Source of the DNA: Stakelama saccharophila
Lineage (GTDB): Bacteria; Pseudomonadota; Alphaproteobacteria; Sphingomonadales; Sphingomonadaceae
DNA length: 64,000 nt
Direction of reading: 5' to 3'
Assembly: GCF_032229225.1 (NCBI RefSeq)
Contig: NZ_CP135076.1
Coordinates: forward strand, 372,001 to 436,000
Under the pieces are notes generated by a model. It saw nothing but the letters and a program-made list of their open reading frames with translations. It was not told the DNA's origin and did not search any database. The position numbers were made by a program, and so were the translations under genes. This document shows, in pieces, positions 44,101-50,933 of this stretch. The stretch's first letter is position 1. Every line of letters starts with the position of its first letter.

Positions 44101-44919
44101 GGCAGCTCGATCTATGGCGAGGCGGCGACGAACCCCGGTCTTTCCGCGACCAACCTTGCCGGCTTCGACGACGTGTCGGTGCTGACCGGCCTGTCGAACA
44201 GCTTCGGGATCGACCGCACCACCGATGCGGGTAGCTACACGCTCACGGTCGATGGCGAACTGACGAACGGCAACTACGCTATCGACACCCGCACCGCCGG
44301 CACCTGGACCGTCGGCCAGCGCGCGCTGACGATCAGCGCCGACGATCTCGGCCGCATCTACGGCGATGCCAATCCGGTGCTGGCGTACACGGTCGGCGGC
44401 ATGGGGCTGGCCAATGGCGACGGACTGAGGGGTTCTCTTGCCACCGACGCAAACGCGGGCAGCGATGTCGGCGATTATGCGATCGACCTCGGCACCCTGA
44501 CTGCGGGCGACAATTACGCGGTCACGTTTGAAGGGGGCACATTGTCGGTAACGCCGCGCCTGCTCGCGATCGCCGGCGCCGACTTCGCGCGGACCTACGG
44601 CCTGCCCAATCCGCCTCTCACTTACGAGATCGTGGATGGGACGCTCGTCAATGGTGACCGCCTGACAGGCCATCTCGCCACCGAGGCCGCGATCGACAGC
44701 CTGCCGGGTCTTTACCGGATCACACGCGGCACGCTGACCGCGGGCGGCAACTATGACCTGCGCTTCGAGCCCGGCACCGCCCGCATTGCGCCGTTGCACC
44801 TGGACTTCGTCACAGCCGGCATGCTGCCCTTCGTGCGAGGCCAATCGCCAACCGCGATTTTGCCAGCGGCACAGCCAGATCCCGTCCCCTGTCTGCCACA
44901 GCGCTATTGCGAGTGGTGA
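38116..44919 (+). CDS. TpsA filamentous-haemagglutinin-type exoprotein with GLUG and MBG repeats
   Basis: 2267 residues. Signal peptide MTRKFAFLLATTGLVPFVAPAAAQ, then the TPS secretion domain of ~250 residues with HSERAIINWNSFSVGKDGRVDIRQPD, INANGQVYLVNPNGIFI (NPNGI hallmark) and LDIGNDDFMAGE. The middle has two long related modules (residues ~455-830 and ~935-1280), each with MAELDAID...GRYALA, FTGTFTGLGHTIS and GLUG repeats (VGGLIG...SNAYATGAVSG). The C-terminal third carries ~160-residue MBG-type repeats (RIYGDANPALTY, GSSIYGEA, GIDxTTDAGSYTL). The tail ends PCLPQRYCEW with a Cys pair, like the C-terminal Cys pair that anchors HMW1. A surface adhesin or matrix protein is the likely role. 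Confidence 0.92.
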   Translation: MTRKFAFLLATTGLVPFVAPAAAQTLPQGGAVVRGDATIGMPSGGALGIDQHSERAIINWNSFSVGKDGRVDIRQPDAQAALLNRVTGDATSRIAGQISANGQVYLVNPNGIFITKSGSVDAAGFVASTLDIGNDDFMAGEIVVTGKGGSVANAGTISIAHGGYAALVGGEVSNSGLIAAPMGKVALGAGTRATLDFEGDGFLQVALPEDAASTIGMSGRIEAQGGSVILSAADARAAARGVVNMSGVIAATGVEGRDGAVRLTGGDVALSGADIDVSGAHGGGDVSLVSTRSMAVDAASTIAADATASGTGGDVFIWSDGDTSAKGTLSARGISEGGFVETSGKTVDFAGITVDTSAAAGRYGEWLIDPLDLIIGQAYADSVSEQLLVNNITLETQDSGPDAGDIIVNGAISWDAGTTLTLSAHRNITVNAGITVAGNGGVSLLTGQGGSGGDYRFGGGASLAFTGSGGSLSINGADYALIRSMAELDAIDSTGLSGRYALAGDVEAAGVTYTRAIVGEDVSSRFTGTFTGLGHTISNLTIEAPDNDYIGLFGFANDSTLRDVGMIGGSVIGSDSVGAIAGIARRATIRNVYSTGSVSGDQYVGGLIGFGTAATVTNAYTTGAVASESVAGGLMGYGSDATVSNVYATGAVSGTNRVGGLIGNGFDAAVSNAYATGAVSGTDVVGGLIGNGGFAMISNAYFDTGTTGQNSGIGSGTAYGDPVTGLTTAQLQSGSATFSSDAFAGGTGGLYPYLASFFPGGVETIDGTFADAAGAVSGAAIRFYSGGDVIGTASTGANGYYYAIVQPGILAAGQDFGSVLTLDHGQGATGVLHASDYTLVPGGNLLLTIGQLTSYSDGSLYSEIVDQFPDTFGGAFEADWANLDPFVHTTGNLALDRALTVADGETLGLIAGGDLLIGEDITVDGAGAVLLGAGGDYRFAGASLDYGANDQGGTLSIDGAAYDLIYSMAELDDIDATGLGGNYALATDLDASGTTYNDALVGSAAKFTGTFTGLGHTISDLRIDAPDTDFLGLFGRANGTVRDIGMVGGTVSGRHGVGGLIGGGDFATISNAYATGVVSGVTYVGGLIGDGRGVWLSNAYATGAVSGSDAVGGLIGLGLGAKVFNGYAAGAVSGVTYVGGLIGDGHGVWLSNAYATGAVSGSHAVGGLIGLGSLATIRNAYFDTQTTGQSEGVGFDTPANGPGTGLTTTQLQNGDATFSGDAFAGGTGGLYPYLASFHPDGVRAITGFVRDGDSNALSAALVSAYAGRDVLDNRGEAQIGTAISGANGYYYVLVPGDALDDAGSYSVMAGDVSDFDALLQTDRLTNDTVLSGNLLTDSVWRILTDAPSLTEAFDGLGNAPGSSTSVTTFHVDHEIPGVALELYASGPFTIDDEIMFSEGGDVTIDVAAGDLTLGSGVLTGGDITLITRGAFINESTSYTPLKTRDHRWLIYSANPDANVYGRGLDSGNTAVWNTEAGDTVTQAGNRYVFAYQPTITVSAVDASKTYGDAIDLSASYDRAGIEQGVAGAYLGDDYATILSGAPALASAGAAAGADTGDYAISLDQGALSISGGYKLALGPDATLSVARRALTISADDLGRIYGDANPALSYTAGDLVNGDTLTGSLATDADARSDVGDYAITQGTLTAGDNYAINFTTGTLSVTPRHIDVTALGGSSIYGEAPADPGFAATNLASFDTVAALTGLASSFGIDGTTDAGSYTLTVDGALTNGNYVIDARTAGTWTVGQRALTITANDLHRIYGDANPGLTWTVGGMGLVNGDELTGALATDAVITGDVGSYAIEQGTLAADSNYDVIFTPGTLTIDPRHITVTALGGSSIYGEAAVNPGLLATGLADFDDLSVLTGLSNSFGIDRTTDAGSYTLMVDGTLTNGNYVIDSRIDGTWTVGRRSLTIAANDLTRIYGDANPALTYTLGGLGLVNGDTLSGALVTDAEASSDAGGYAIGQGSLGANGNYDVSFTGGTLTVTPRHIDVTALDGSSIYGEAATNPGLSATNLAGFDDVSVLTGLSNSFGIDRTTDAGSYTLTVDGELTNGNYAIDTRTAGTWTVGQRALTISADDLGRIYGDANPVLAYTVGGMGLANGDGLRGSLATDANAGSDVGDYAIDLGTLTAGDNYAVTFEGGTLSVTPRLLAIAGADFARTYGLPNPPLTYEIVDGTLVNGDRLTGHLATEAAIDSLPGLYRITRGTLTAGGNYDLRFEPGTARIAPLHLDFVTAGMLPFVRGQSPTAILPAAQPDPVPCLPQRYCEW
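39480..40420 (+). repeat. TpsA long module, copy 1 (GLUG-containing)
   Basis: Encodes YRFGGGASLAFTG, SMAELDAIDSTGLSGRYALA, FTGTFTGLGHTIS, several GLUG units and AYFDTGTTGQ ... AFAGGTGGLYPYLASF. The same order recurs about 1.44 kb later. Confidence 0.75.
40920..41840 (+). repeat. TpsA long module, copy 2 (GLUG-containing)
   Basis: Encodes YRFAGASLDYGA, SMAELDDIDATGLGGNYALA, FTGTFTGLGHTIS, GLUG units and AYFDTQTTGQ ... AFAGGTGGLYPYLASF, in the same order as copy 1. The two copies have diverged in sequence but not in layout, so the duplication is not recent. Confidence 0.75.
41347..41628 (+). repeat. Near-identical 162-base tandem duplication in GLUG region
   Basis: The 120 bases at 41347-41466 recur at 41509-41628 with three mismatches (period 162 bases, 54 codons, in frame). 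This identity is much higher than between other GLUG units, so it is a recent tandem expansion. Confidence 0.85.
42877..44790 (+). repeat. MBG-type repeats, about four copies of ~480 bases
   Basis: Units begin at 42877, 43354, 43837 and 44320 with (cgcgcgctgacgat), each encoding LTI-ADDL-RIYGDANP; a degenerate partial unit starts near 44561. The spacing is 477, 483 and 483 bases. A second landmark, GSSIYGEA, recurs at the same period. All differences keep the frame. Confidence 0.85.
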
Positions 44920-44928
44920 ATGCGTAGT

Positions 44929-44945
44929 GAGCGCGTGATGCGCTC
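44929..44945 (+). terminator. Hairpin after tpsA
   Basis: gagcgc-gtgat-gcgctc, 10 bases after the TpsA stop, followed by gcgcttgtt. The stem is 6 bp with a weak T-run, so it is a modest terminator candidate. Confidence 0.4.
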
Positions 44946-45066
44946 GCGCTTGTTCGGATGGAAAACGGAGAGAGGAACGGGCGGCAGGTGTTGGGTGTCA
45001 CCATCTGCGCTGTGAATGGCTGGGATTGGGCGCGAAGCCGCCGGATGCGCGATGCGACCCTTTGGT

Positions 45067-45180
45067 TTACTTCTTCAAGCCGATCGTCACGACCTTGCCC
45101 TTCTCGCAACCGAAGGCCGATCCCTTGAACGAGAATGTGAGCCACCGGTCGTCCGTCTCAAACGGCGCGTGTCGGTAGGA
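45067..45180 (-). pseudogene. Possible 3' remnant of an unidentified gene
   Basis: On the minus strand a frame ending in TAA at 45067 reads FETDDRWLTFSFKGSAFG then CEKGKVVTIGLKK, which looks like the natural C-terminus of a small protein. No start codon or upstream body is visible: the frame runs into the RND promoter region. I do not recognise the family. It may be the scar of a deleted gene between tpsA and the efflux operon. Confidence 0.3.
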
Positions 45181-45201
45181 AGCGCTTGGACATGACGCCG
45201 C

Positions 45202-46335
45202 ATGGCGTATGTTCGTCGGATGCGAGGCGCAACGGTGATTCTCCTGGCCGCATGCGGACTGGCGGCCGGTTGTTCGACCGAGCCCTCAGCCTCGGCCGAG
45301 CCGCAGTCCGTCGCCATCGTGGCTGAGCGGCCGCAGGCGCTGGCGGAGCGCAAGGTAATCGAGGCGATCGGAACCGCCCGCGCCGTCATATCGGCGGAAC
45401 TCTATCCCGAATCCGCCGGCGCCGTCGAAGCTGTCAATTTCACTACCGGCGACTATGTTCGCAAGAATGCGCCGCTAGTCGAGCTCGACGCGCGACGCCA
45501 ACGGTTGGCGGTCGACCTGGCCCAGGTCCAGGTCGAAGAAGCGCAGCAACTACTCGACCGCTATCGTCGGATCGAAGACACCGGCGCCCTGTCCGCGAGC
45601 CAGATCGAAGAGGGGGAGACCGCACTGCGTTCCGCCCAGCTCGAACTGCGCCAGGCGCGTGTCGCGCTGGCCGACCGCACGGTGCGCGCGCCCTTTTCGG
45701 GCTATATGGGCTTGCCGCAGATTGATCGCGGCGATCGGATCACGCCGACGACGCTGATCGCCAGGCTCGATCGGCGCGACCGCCTGTTCGTCGATTTCGA
45801 TGCGCCCGAAACGGCCTTCGACCAGCTTCGCGACCGGTCGGTCCTCGAGCTTCGGCCCTATTCGCAACCTGACAGCACGGTGCGCGCACAGGTGGAGGCG
45901 ATCGACAGCACGGTCGGCGACGAGGCGCGGACCTTCACCGTACGCACCATCATCGACAATCGTGACGACACCTTCCGTCCGGGCATGAGCTTCGGCGTGC
46001 GGATTGCGGGATCGGGAAGAACATATCCTTCCGTGCCCGAGGCTGCCGTTGTCTGGGGCGGCGACGGCGCCTATATCTGGGTCGTTCGCGACGGTACGGC
46101 GCACAAGGTTCCGATCACCATCGCCGGGCGTCGAGACGGTCGCGTGCTGGTCGGTGGCGCGCTCGACGCCAGGATGCCGGTCATCGTTGAAGGCGTGCAG
46201 AAGGTCCGGGAGGGGCAGACGGTCCGCACGGTCGCCCAGGCACGGGCCAGATCGGCCGCTGGAAGGGTGCAACAGCCAGACCGCCCCAACGGGCGCACTT
46301 CCGGCACCGACAGTGCTACCGACAGCGCGCCGTGA
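45202..46335 (+). CDS. RND efflux periplasmic adaptor (MFP) lipoprotein
   Basis: 377 residues with a lipoprotein signal (ATVILLAACGLAAGC, lipidated Cys at residue 24 from this start). Biotinyl-lipoyl halves are SAELYPESAGAVEAVNFTTGDYVRKNAPLVELD and VRAPFSGYMGLPQIDRGDRITPTTLIARL; a coiled hairpin lies between. A beta-barrel and membrane-proximal domain follow (FRPGMSFGVRI, VPEAAVVWGGDGAYIWVV). A second in-frame ATG at 45220 gives a shorter signal and is equally plausible. It overlaps the permease start by 4 bases. Confidence 0.9.
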   Translation: MAYVRRMRGATVILLAACGLAAGCSTEPSASAEPQSVAIVAERPQALAERKVIEAIGTARAVISAELYPESAGAVEAVNFTTGDYVRKNAPLVELDARRQRLAVDLAQVQVEEAQQLLDRYRRIEDTGALSASQIEEGETALRSAQLELRQARVALADRTVRAPFSGYMGLPQIDRGDRITPTTLIARLDRRDRLFVDFDAPETAFDQLRDRSVLELRPYSQPDSTVRAQVEAIDSTVGDEARTFTVRTIIDNRDDTFRPGMSFGVRIAGSGRTYPSVPEAAVVWGGDGAYIWVVRDGTAHKVPITIAGRRDGRVLVGGALDARMPVIVEGVQKVREGQTVRTVAQARARSAAGRVQQPDRPNGRTSGTDSATDSAP

Positions 46336-49300
46336 AGCCGGAGCGCGACGATCTGCCGATGCTGGCCGTCCGGCGGCCATGGCTGATCACCGTGCTCAAC
46401 CTGCTGATCGTCATCGCCGGTGCAGCCGCCTTGTTCGGCGTCGAGGTGCGCGAGCTTCCCGATATCGACCGGCCGGTGGTCTCCGTCACCGCCAGCTTCC
46501 CCGGTGCCGCGCCCGAGACGATGGACGCAGAGGTGACGAGCGTTCTGGAAAATGCCGCGGCGCGCGTGTCCGGCGTGCGCCGGATTCGCTCGTCGAGCGA
46601 GGAAAATAACAGCCGCGTCCATATCGAGTTCAGCCCCGACGTCGATCTCGACACCGCCGCGACCGACGTGCGCGAGGCGGTGAGCCAGGTGACGCGTGAC
46701 CTGCCCGAACGGGTTGAACAGGTTCGCGTCGTGAAGGCGGACGAGGATGCCGAGCCGATCATCCGGCTCGCGGTGGCGAGCCGGCGTTATGGCGAGGCCG
46801 AGCTTACCACGATCATCGACAACGATATCGTCCCCGAACTGCTTACCGCCGAAGGCGTGGCGAGCATCGCGCAGTTCGGCGCGCGCGAGGAACAGATGCG
46901 CGTCGCCGTCGATCCCGTCCGGCTAAACCGCTATCGGTTGACGGTGGGCGATGTCGCCGACGCGCTTGCCCAGGCACCGTTCGACGTGCCGGCCGGCAGC
47001 TTCCGGTCCGAAAGCCAGGAACTGGTCGTGCGTGCCGAAGCCATCGCGGCAACGCCGGAAAAGGTCGCCGACGTCACGATCCGCGATGACATTCGCGTCG
47101 GCGATGTCGCCAATGTCTATCTGGCGCCCGCCGATGCCGACAGCTTCGTTCGGCTGAACGGACAACCGATCATCGGCCTGGGCGTGATCCGCCAGGCGGG
47201 ATCGAACACGATCCAGATATCGGACTCGGTCGCCCGGTCCGTCGAACGCTTGCGCGCCCGCTTCCCCGAAATCGCCATTTCGGTGATTTCTGACGATGCC
47301 GACTTCATCCGCATTTCGGTGCGCGAGGTCGTGATAACATTGTTCGCGACTGTCGCGGTGGTCATGGCGACGATCCTGCTGTTCTTCCGTTCACTGCGCG
47401 CGACGCTCATCCCCAGCACGTCCATTCCCGTCGCCTTGATCGGCGTGCTGGGCGGGATCTGGCTGGTCGGCTTTTCGATCAATCTGCTGACATTGCTGGC
47501 GCTCGTCCTCGCCACCGGCTTGATCGTCGACGACGCCATCGTCGTGCTGGAAAACGCCCAGCGGCTCCAGGCCGCCGGCATGGGCTGGCGCAGTGCGGCG
47601 GTGCTGGGCACACGTCAGGTTTTCTTCGCCGTCGTGGCGACGACCGCGGTACTCGTGTCGGTGTTCGTGCCGATTTCCTTCCTTCCGTCGGACGCGGGGC
47701 AGTTGTTTCGCGAATTCGGCTTCGTCCTCGCGCTCGCCGTCATCATCTCGGGCTTTGTCGCCTTGTCGCTGGTCCCGGCGATTGCGGCCAGGACCAGGCT
47801 GAGCGACGAGAATGCCGGCACCGCGGATGGGCGACTGGTGGCGTTCGGCAAACGGCTGAATACCCGCTATACGCGCGCCCTGAAATGGTCACTCGACCAT
47901 CCGCTGGTGATCATCGTCGCTTCGGTCGCAGCGGCGGGAGCCGCAGGCGCGCTGTACGGGACACTGAACCAGGAACTGGTGCCCGACGAGGATCGCGGTA
48001 CCGTGGTGGTTTCCGCACAGGGGCCGGACGGCGTCGGCCTCGCCTTCATGGACGCCGAACTCGACGAGATCGAGACGCGGTTGCAGCCGCTGGTGGACGA
48101 CGGCGTCATCCATTCGACCTTCTCCATCGTCGGCCGATACGATCCCAACCGTGTGCAGGTTACCGCCAATCTCGTGGACTGGAGCAAGCGCGACCGTTCC
48201 CAGCAGGATATCGTCGAAGCGCTGCGCGAGCCGATGCGTGACATTCCGGGGTCGCGCGTCGGCGTGTACGGGCGCGGCTCGCTCAGCCTGGGCGGCGGCA
48301 ACGACCAGATCGAGGTTGCGCTGACCGGCACCGACTATGATCGCATCTACGAGCGCGCACAGAAACTCGCGACAGCGATCGACACACGGTCCAGCGGACT
48401 CGCCAATGCCGAAATATCCTACCAACCGACCCAGCCTCAGGTGGCGCTGCGGGTCGATCGCCAGCGCGCAGCTGAGTTGGGCGTCGGTCTCGATCAGATT
48501 TCCGCCACCCTCAGCGCCATGGTGGGCGGTGAGGAGATCGTCGACCTGAATGTCGGCGACCGCGCGCTGCCCATTCTGCTGACCTCCACGAACCGGGCGA
48601 TTACCTCGCCCGATCAGCTCGGCAATCTTTTCGTTCGCACTGCTCAGGGGTCGCTGACCCCATTGTCGAGCGTGACCAACGCGACCGAGCAGGGCATTGC
48701 CGCACAGCTCGACCGGGTGGAACAACGCCGCGCGATCGAGGTGCAGGCCGACATTGTCTCCGGCACGCTGGGCGAGGCCGTAAACGAAATCCGGCGGTTG
48801 ACCCGCGAGGCGGTCGGCCCGGACGCCGACCTGCTGCTTCAGGGCGGCGCGCAGACGCTGGGCGAGACATCGCAAGCGGTACTTCTGACCTACAGCTTCG
48901 CGCTCCTGATCGTCTTCCTCGTGCTGGTGGCGCAGTTTGAAAGCCTGACGAGCGGCCTCGTTGTGCTGCTGTCGGTGCCCTTTGCGCTGGCGGCGGCGAT
49001 CCTGTCGCTGTTTCTTACCGGCATTTCGCTCAACATCTATTCGCAGATCGGGCTGGTGATGCTGATCGGCCTGATGGCGAAAAATGGTGTGCTGATCGTC
49101 GAATTCGCTGACCAGTTGCGCGATCAGGGCAAATCGGTGCGCGAAGCGATCGAGGACGCCGCGGCGCTGCGTCTGCGCCCGATCATGATGACGCTCATTT
49201 CCACCGTCGCCGGCGCGATCCCGCTGGTCATCGCGAGTGGTGCAGGCGCCGAGGCGCGGCAGTCGATCGGCTGGGTTATCTTCGGCGGGCTCGGTATCGC

Positions 49301-49424
49301 CAGCATCTTCACCCTGTTCCTGACGCCGGTGCTCTATCTGGTAATCGCGCGCTTCGGTAGACCGCGAAGCGTCGACCTCGCGCATATGCACCGTGAACTC
49401 GACGCGGCGGAGGCGTCGGCATGA
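46332..49424 (+). CDS. RND efflux permease (AcrB/MexB, HAE1 family)
   Basis: 1030 residues starting at a GTG inside the adaptor's stop region. Typical HAE1 landmarks: LNLLIVIAGAAALFGVEVRELPDIDRPVVSVTASFPGAAPETMDAEV at the N-terminus, GLIVDDAIVVLENAQRL in helix 4 with the Asp pair of the proton relay, and in the C-terminal half GLMAKNGVLIVEFADQLR, DAAALRLRPIMMTLISTVAGAIPLV. Twelve membrane segments are expected. With its adaptor and NodT channel it forms a drug or toxic-compound pump. No repressor gene is adjacent. Confidence 0.93.
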   Translation: MKPERDDLPMLAVRRPWLITVLNLLIVIAGAAALFGVEVRELPDIDRPVVSVTASFPGAAPETMDAEVTSVLENAAARVSGVRRIRSSSEENNSRVHIEFSPDVDLDTAATDVREAVSQVTRDLPERVEQVRVVKADEDAEPIIRLAVASRRYGEAELTTIIDNDIVPELLTAEGVASIAQFGAREEQMRVAVDPVRLNRYRLTVGDVADALAQAPFDVPAGSFRSESQELVVRAEAIAATPEKVADVTIRDDIRVGDVANVYLAPADADSFVRLNGQPIIGLGVIRQAGSNTIQISDSVARSVERLRARFPEIAISVISDDADFIRISVREVVITLFATVAVVMATILLFFRSLRATLIPSTSIPVALIGVLGGIWLVGFSINLLTLLALVLATGLIVDDAIVVLENAQRLQAAGMGWRSAAVLGTRQVFFAVVATTAVLVSVFVPISFLPSDAGQLFREFGFVLALAVIISGFVALSLVPAIAARTRLSDENAGTADGRLVAFGKRLNTRYTRALKWSLDHPLVIIVASVAAAGAAGALYGTLNQELVPDEDRGTVVVSAQGPDGVGLAFMDAELDEIETRLQPLVDDGVIHSTFSIVGRYDPNRVQVTANLVDWSKRDRSQQDIVEALREPMRDIPGSRVGVYGRGSLSLGGGNDQIEVALTGTDYDRIYERAQKLATAIDTRSSGLANAEISYQPTQPQVALRVDRQRAAELGVGLDQISATLSAMVGGEEIVDLNVGDRALPILLTSTNRAITSPDQLGNLFVRTAQGSLTPLSSVTNATEQGIAAQLDRVEQRRAIEVQADIVSGTLGEAVNEIRRLTREAVGPDADLLLQGGAQTLGETSQAVLLTYSFALLIVFLVLVAQFESLTSGLVVLLSVPFALAAAILSLFLTGISLNIYSQIGLVMLIGLMAKNGVLIVEFADQLRDQGKSVREAIEDAAALRLRPIMMTLISTVAGAIPLVIASGAGAEARQSIGWVIFGGLGIASIFTLFLTPVLYLVIARFGRPRSVDLAHMHRELDAAEASA

Positions 49425-50839
49425 AGGTGCGGACCACGATCGGGGTCGCCCTCATCTCTGCCGGACTTGTCGGCTGTGCGACAAGCGAACCCTATCGGCC
49501 CGAGGGCAAGGTTACCGTTCCGGACGCCTATGTCAGCGATTTCCGGCCCAGCGTCGGTGATGTCGACCTGTGGTGGCAGGGATTCGACGATCCCGCGCTG
49601 AACGCGCTGGTATCGCGCGCGCTCGAGCGTAACCTGACGATCGCCGCAGCCCGCAAGCGGCTGAAGGCGGCGCGCGCGCTCGTCACTGCCGAGCGGTCGG
49701 ACAGGGCGCCGTCGGTCGATGGATATGGCGAGGCGGCGCTAAGCGGCGACACCGACGGCGCAAGCGAGACCGATGCCGGCGCGGGCGCCGATTTCCTGCT
49801 CGACCTCGACCTGCCAGGCCGGCTGTCGCTGGAGGTCGAGGCAGCCGCCGCCAATGCACGGGCCAACGCATATTTCGTCGCCGATCAGCGCCGCGTCATC
49901 GCCGCCGCCGTGGCAAGCCAATATGTCGAGCTTCGCAGGACCCAGGCCCGCCTCGCGCTTCTCGAGGAATCGACCACGCTGCAACGGCGCACGCTGCAGA
50001 TCGTCGAAGACCGTTTTTCCGCCGGACTTTCCGCAAATCTTGATGTACGGCGGGCCGCTGCCGATCTGGCGCAGACGACCGCGCAGGCAGGGATATTGCG
50101 GCTCCAGCGGGCGCAAGCGGCCAATGCGTTGTCGGTGCTGACGAGCGATACGCCCTCTCCGATTCCGGGAACGGCAGCGTCCGGCGATATCGAACGCCTG
50201 ATCCCGCGCTATGACGGCGGACCGCCATTGGGGCTCCCGGCCAATCTGCTGCGGCGCCGGCCGGATCTGCTGGTCGCCGAAGCACGGCTGGCCGAAGCGG
50301 CAGCCAATGTCGGCATCGAGCGTGCGGACCTTTATCCCAGCCTGGTCCTGCCAGGGCGGATCGGTACTGGGGGTGGCGGTTTTGAAGGACTGCTCGGCAA
50401 CCTGATCGGCTCGGTCGGCGCCTCGCTCGACCTTCCTCTGTTCGATGGCGGCCGCCGCCGGGCGGAGATCGCCGCCGCGCGGGCGGAGGCCGATGCCCGG
50501 TTCGACGAATATCGCCGCTCGGTGCTTGAGGTGCTGGCCGAGGTGGAGAATTCGCTGGTTGCGATCGAAAGCTACCAAAGCCGGATCAATTCGCTCGAGG
50601 ACGCGATCGACCAGAGCCGGGAGGCCTATACCCAGCTCAACGCCCTCTATCGCGAGGGACTGAGTTCATTGTTCGACGTGCTGGACGCGCAGCGCCAGTT
50701 GATCGCCAGCCGCCAGTCGCTGATCGACAGCGAGGCCGATCTCGCCAACGCCGTGATCGATTTCTATGCCGCCGTAGGCAGCCCGAACGGTGAGGCGCTG
50801 GAGCTGGAGAAAGCTTGCAGCGGTGCCGACTGTCGGTGA
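49421..50839 (+). CDS. NodT family outer-membrane efflux lipoprotein (RND operon)
   Basis: 472 residues, ATGA overlap with the permease. The lipoprotein signal ends VGCATS. OEP repeats: VDLWWQGFDDPALNALVSRALERNLTIAAARKRLKAARALV and NLLRRRPDLLVAEARLAEAAANVGIERADLYPSL ... LNALYREGLSSLFDVLDAQRQL. It completes the tripartite pump. It belongs to the same family as the FUSC-operon channel at 25622 but is clearly a separate lineage. Confidence 0.92.
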   Translation: MKVRTTIGVALISAGLVGCATSEPYRPEGKVTVPDAYVSDFRPSVGDVDLWWQGFDDPALNALVSRALERNLTIAAARKRLKAARALVTAERSDRAPSVDGYGEAALSGDTDGASETDAGAGADFLLDLDLPGRLSLEVEAAAANARANAYFVADQRRVIAAAVASQYVELRRTQARLALLEESTTLQRRTLQIVEDRFSAGLSANLDVRRAAADLAQTTAQAGILRLQRAQAANALSVLTSDTPSPIPGTAASGDIERLIPRYDGGPPLGLPANLLRRRPDLLVAEARLAEAAANVGIERADLYPSLVLPGRIGTGGGGFEGLLGNLIGSVGASLDLPLFDGGRRRAEIAAARAEADARFDEYRRSVLEVLAEVENSLVAIESYQSRINSLEDAIDQSREAYTQLNALYREGLSSLFDVLDAQRQLIASRQSLIDSEADLANAVIDFYAAVGSPNGEALELEKACSGADCR

Positions 50840-50933
50840 TGGCGAGTTGTGCCAGCGACGAGAATTGCGCCGCGGCGGTCTGGTTGCGGTAGACCCCCGT
50901 AAGCGGATGCCCGCTGGCAGATCCCGACTGCTG

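Noticed and set aside
39880..44790. Regularly spaced repeats that could be mistaken for a CRISPR array
   Set aside because: The units are in-frame protein repeats of 160-480 bases that encode GLUG and MBG modules, with no short direct repeats and unique spacers and no cas genes.
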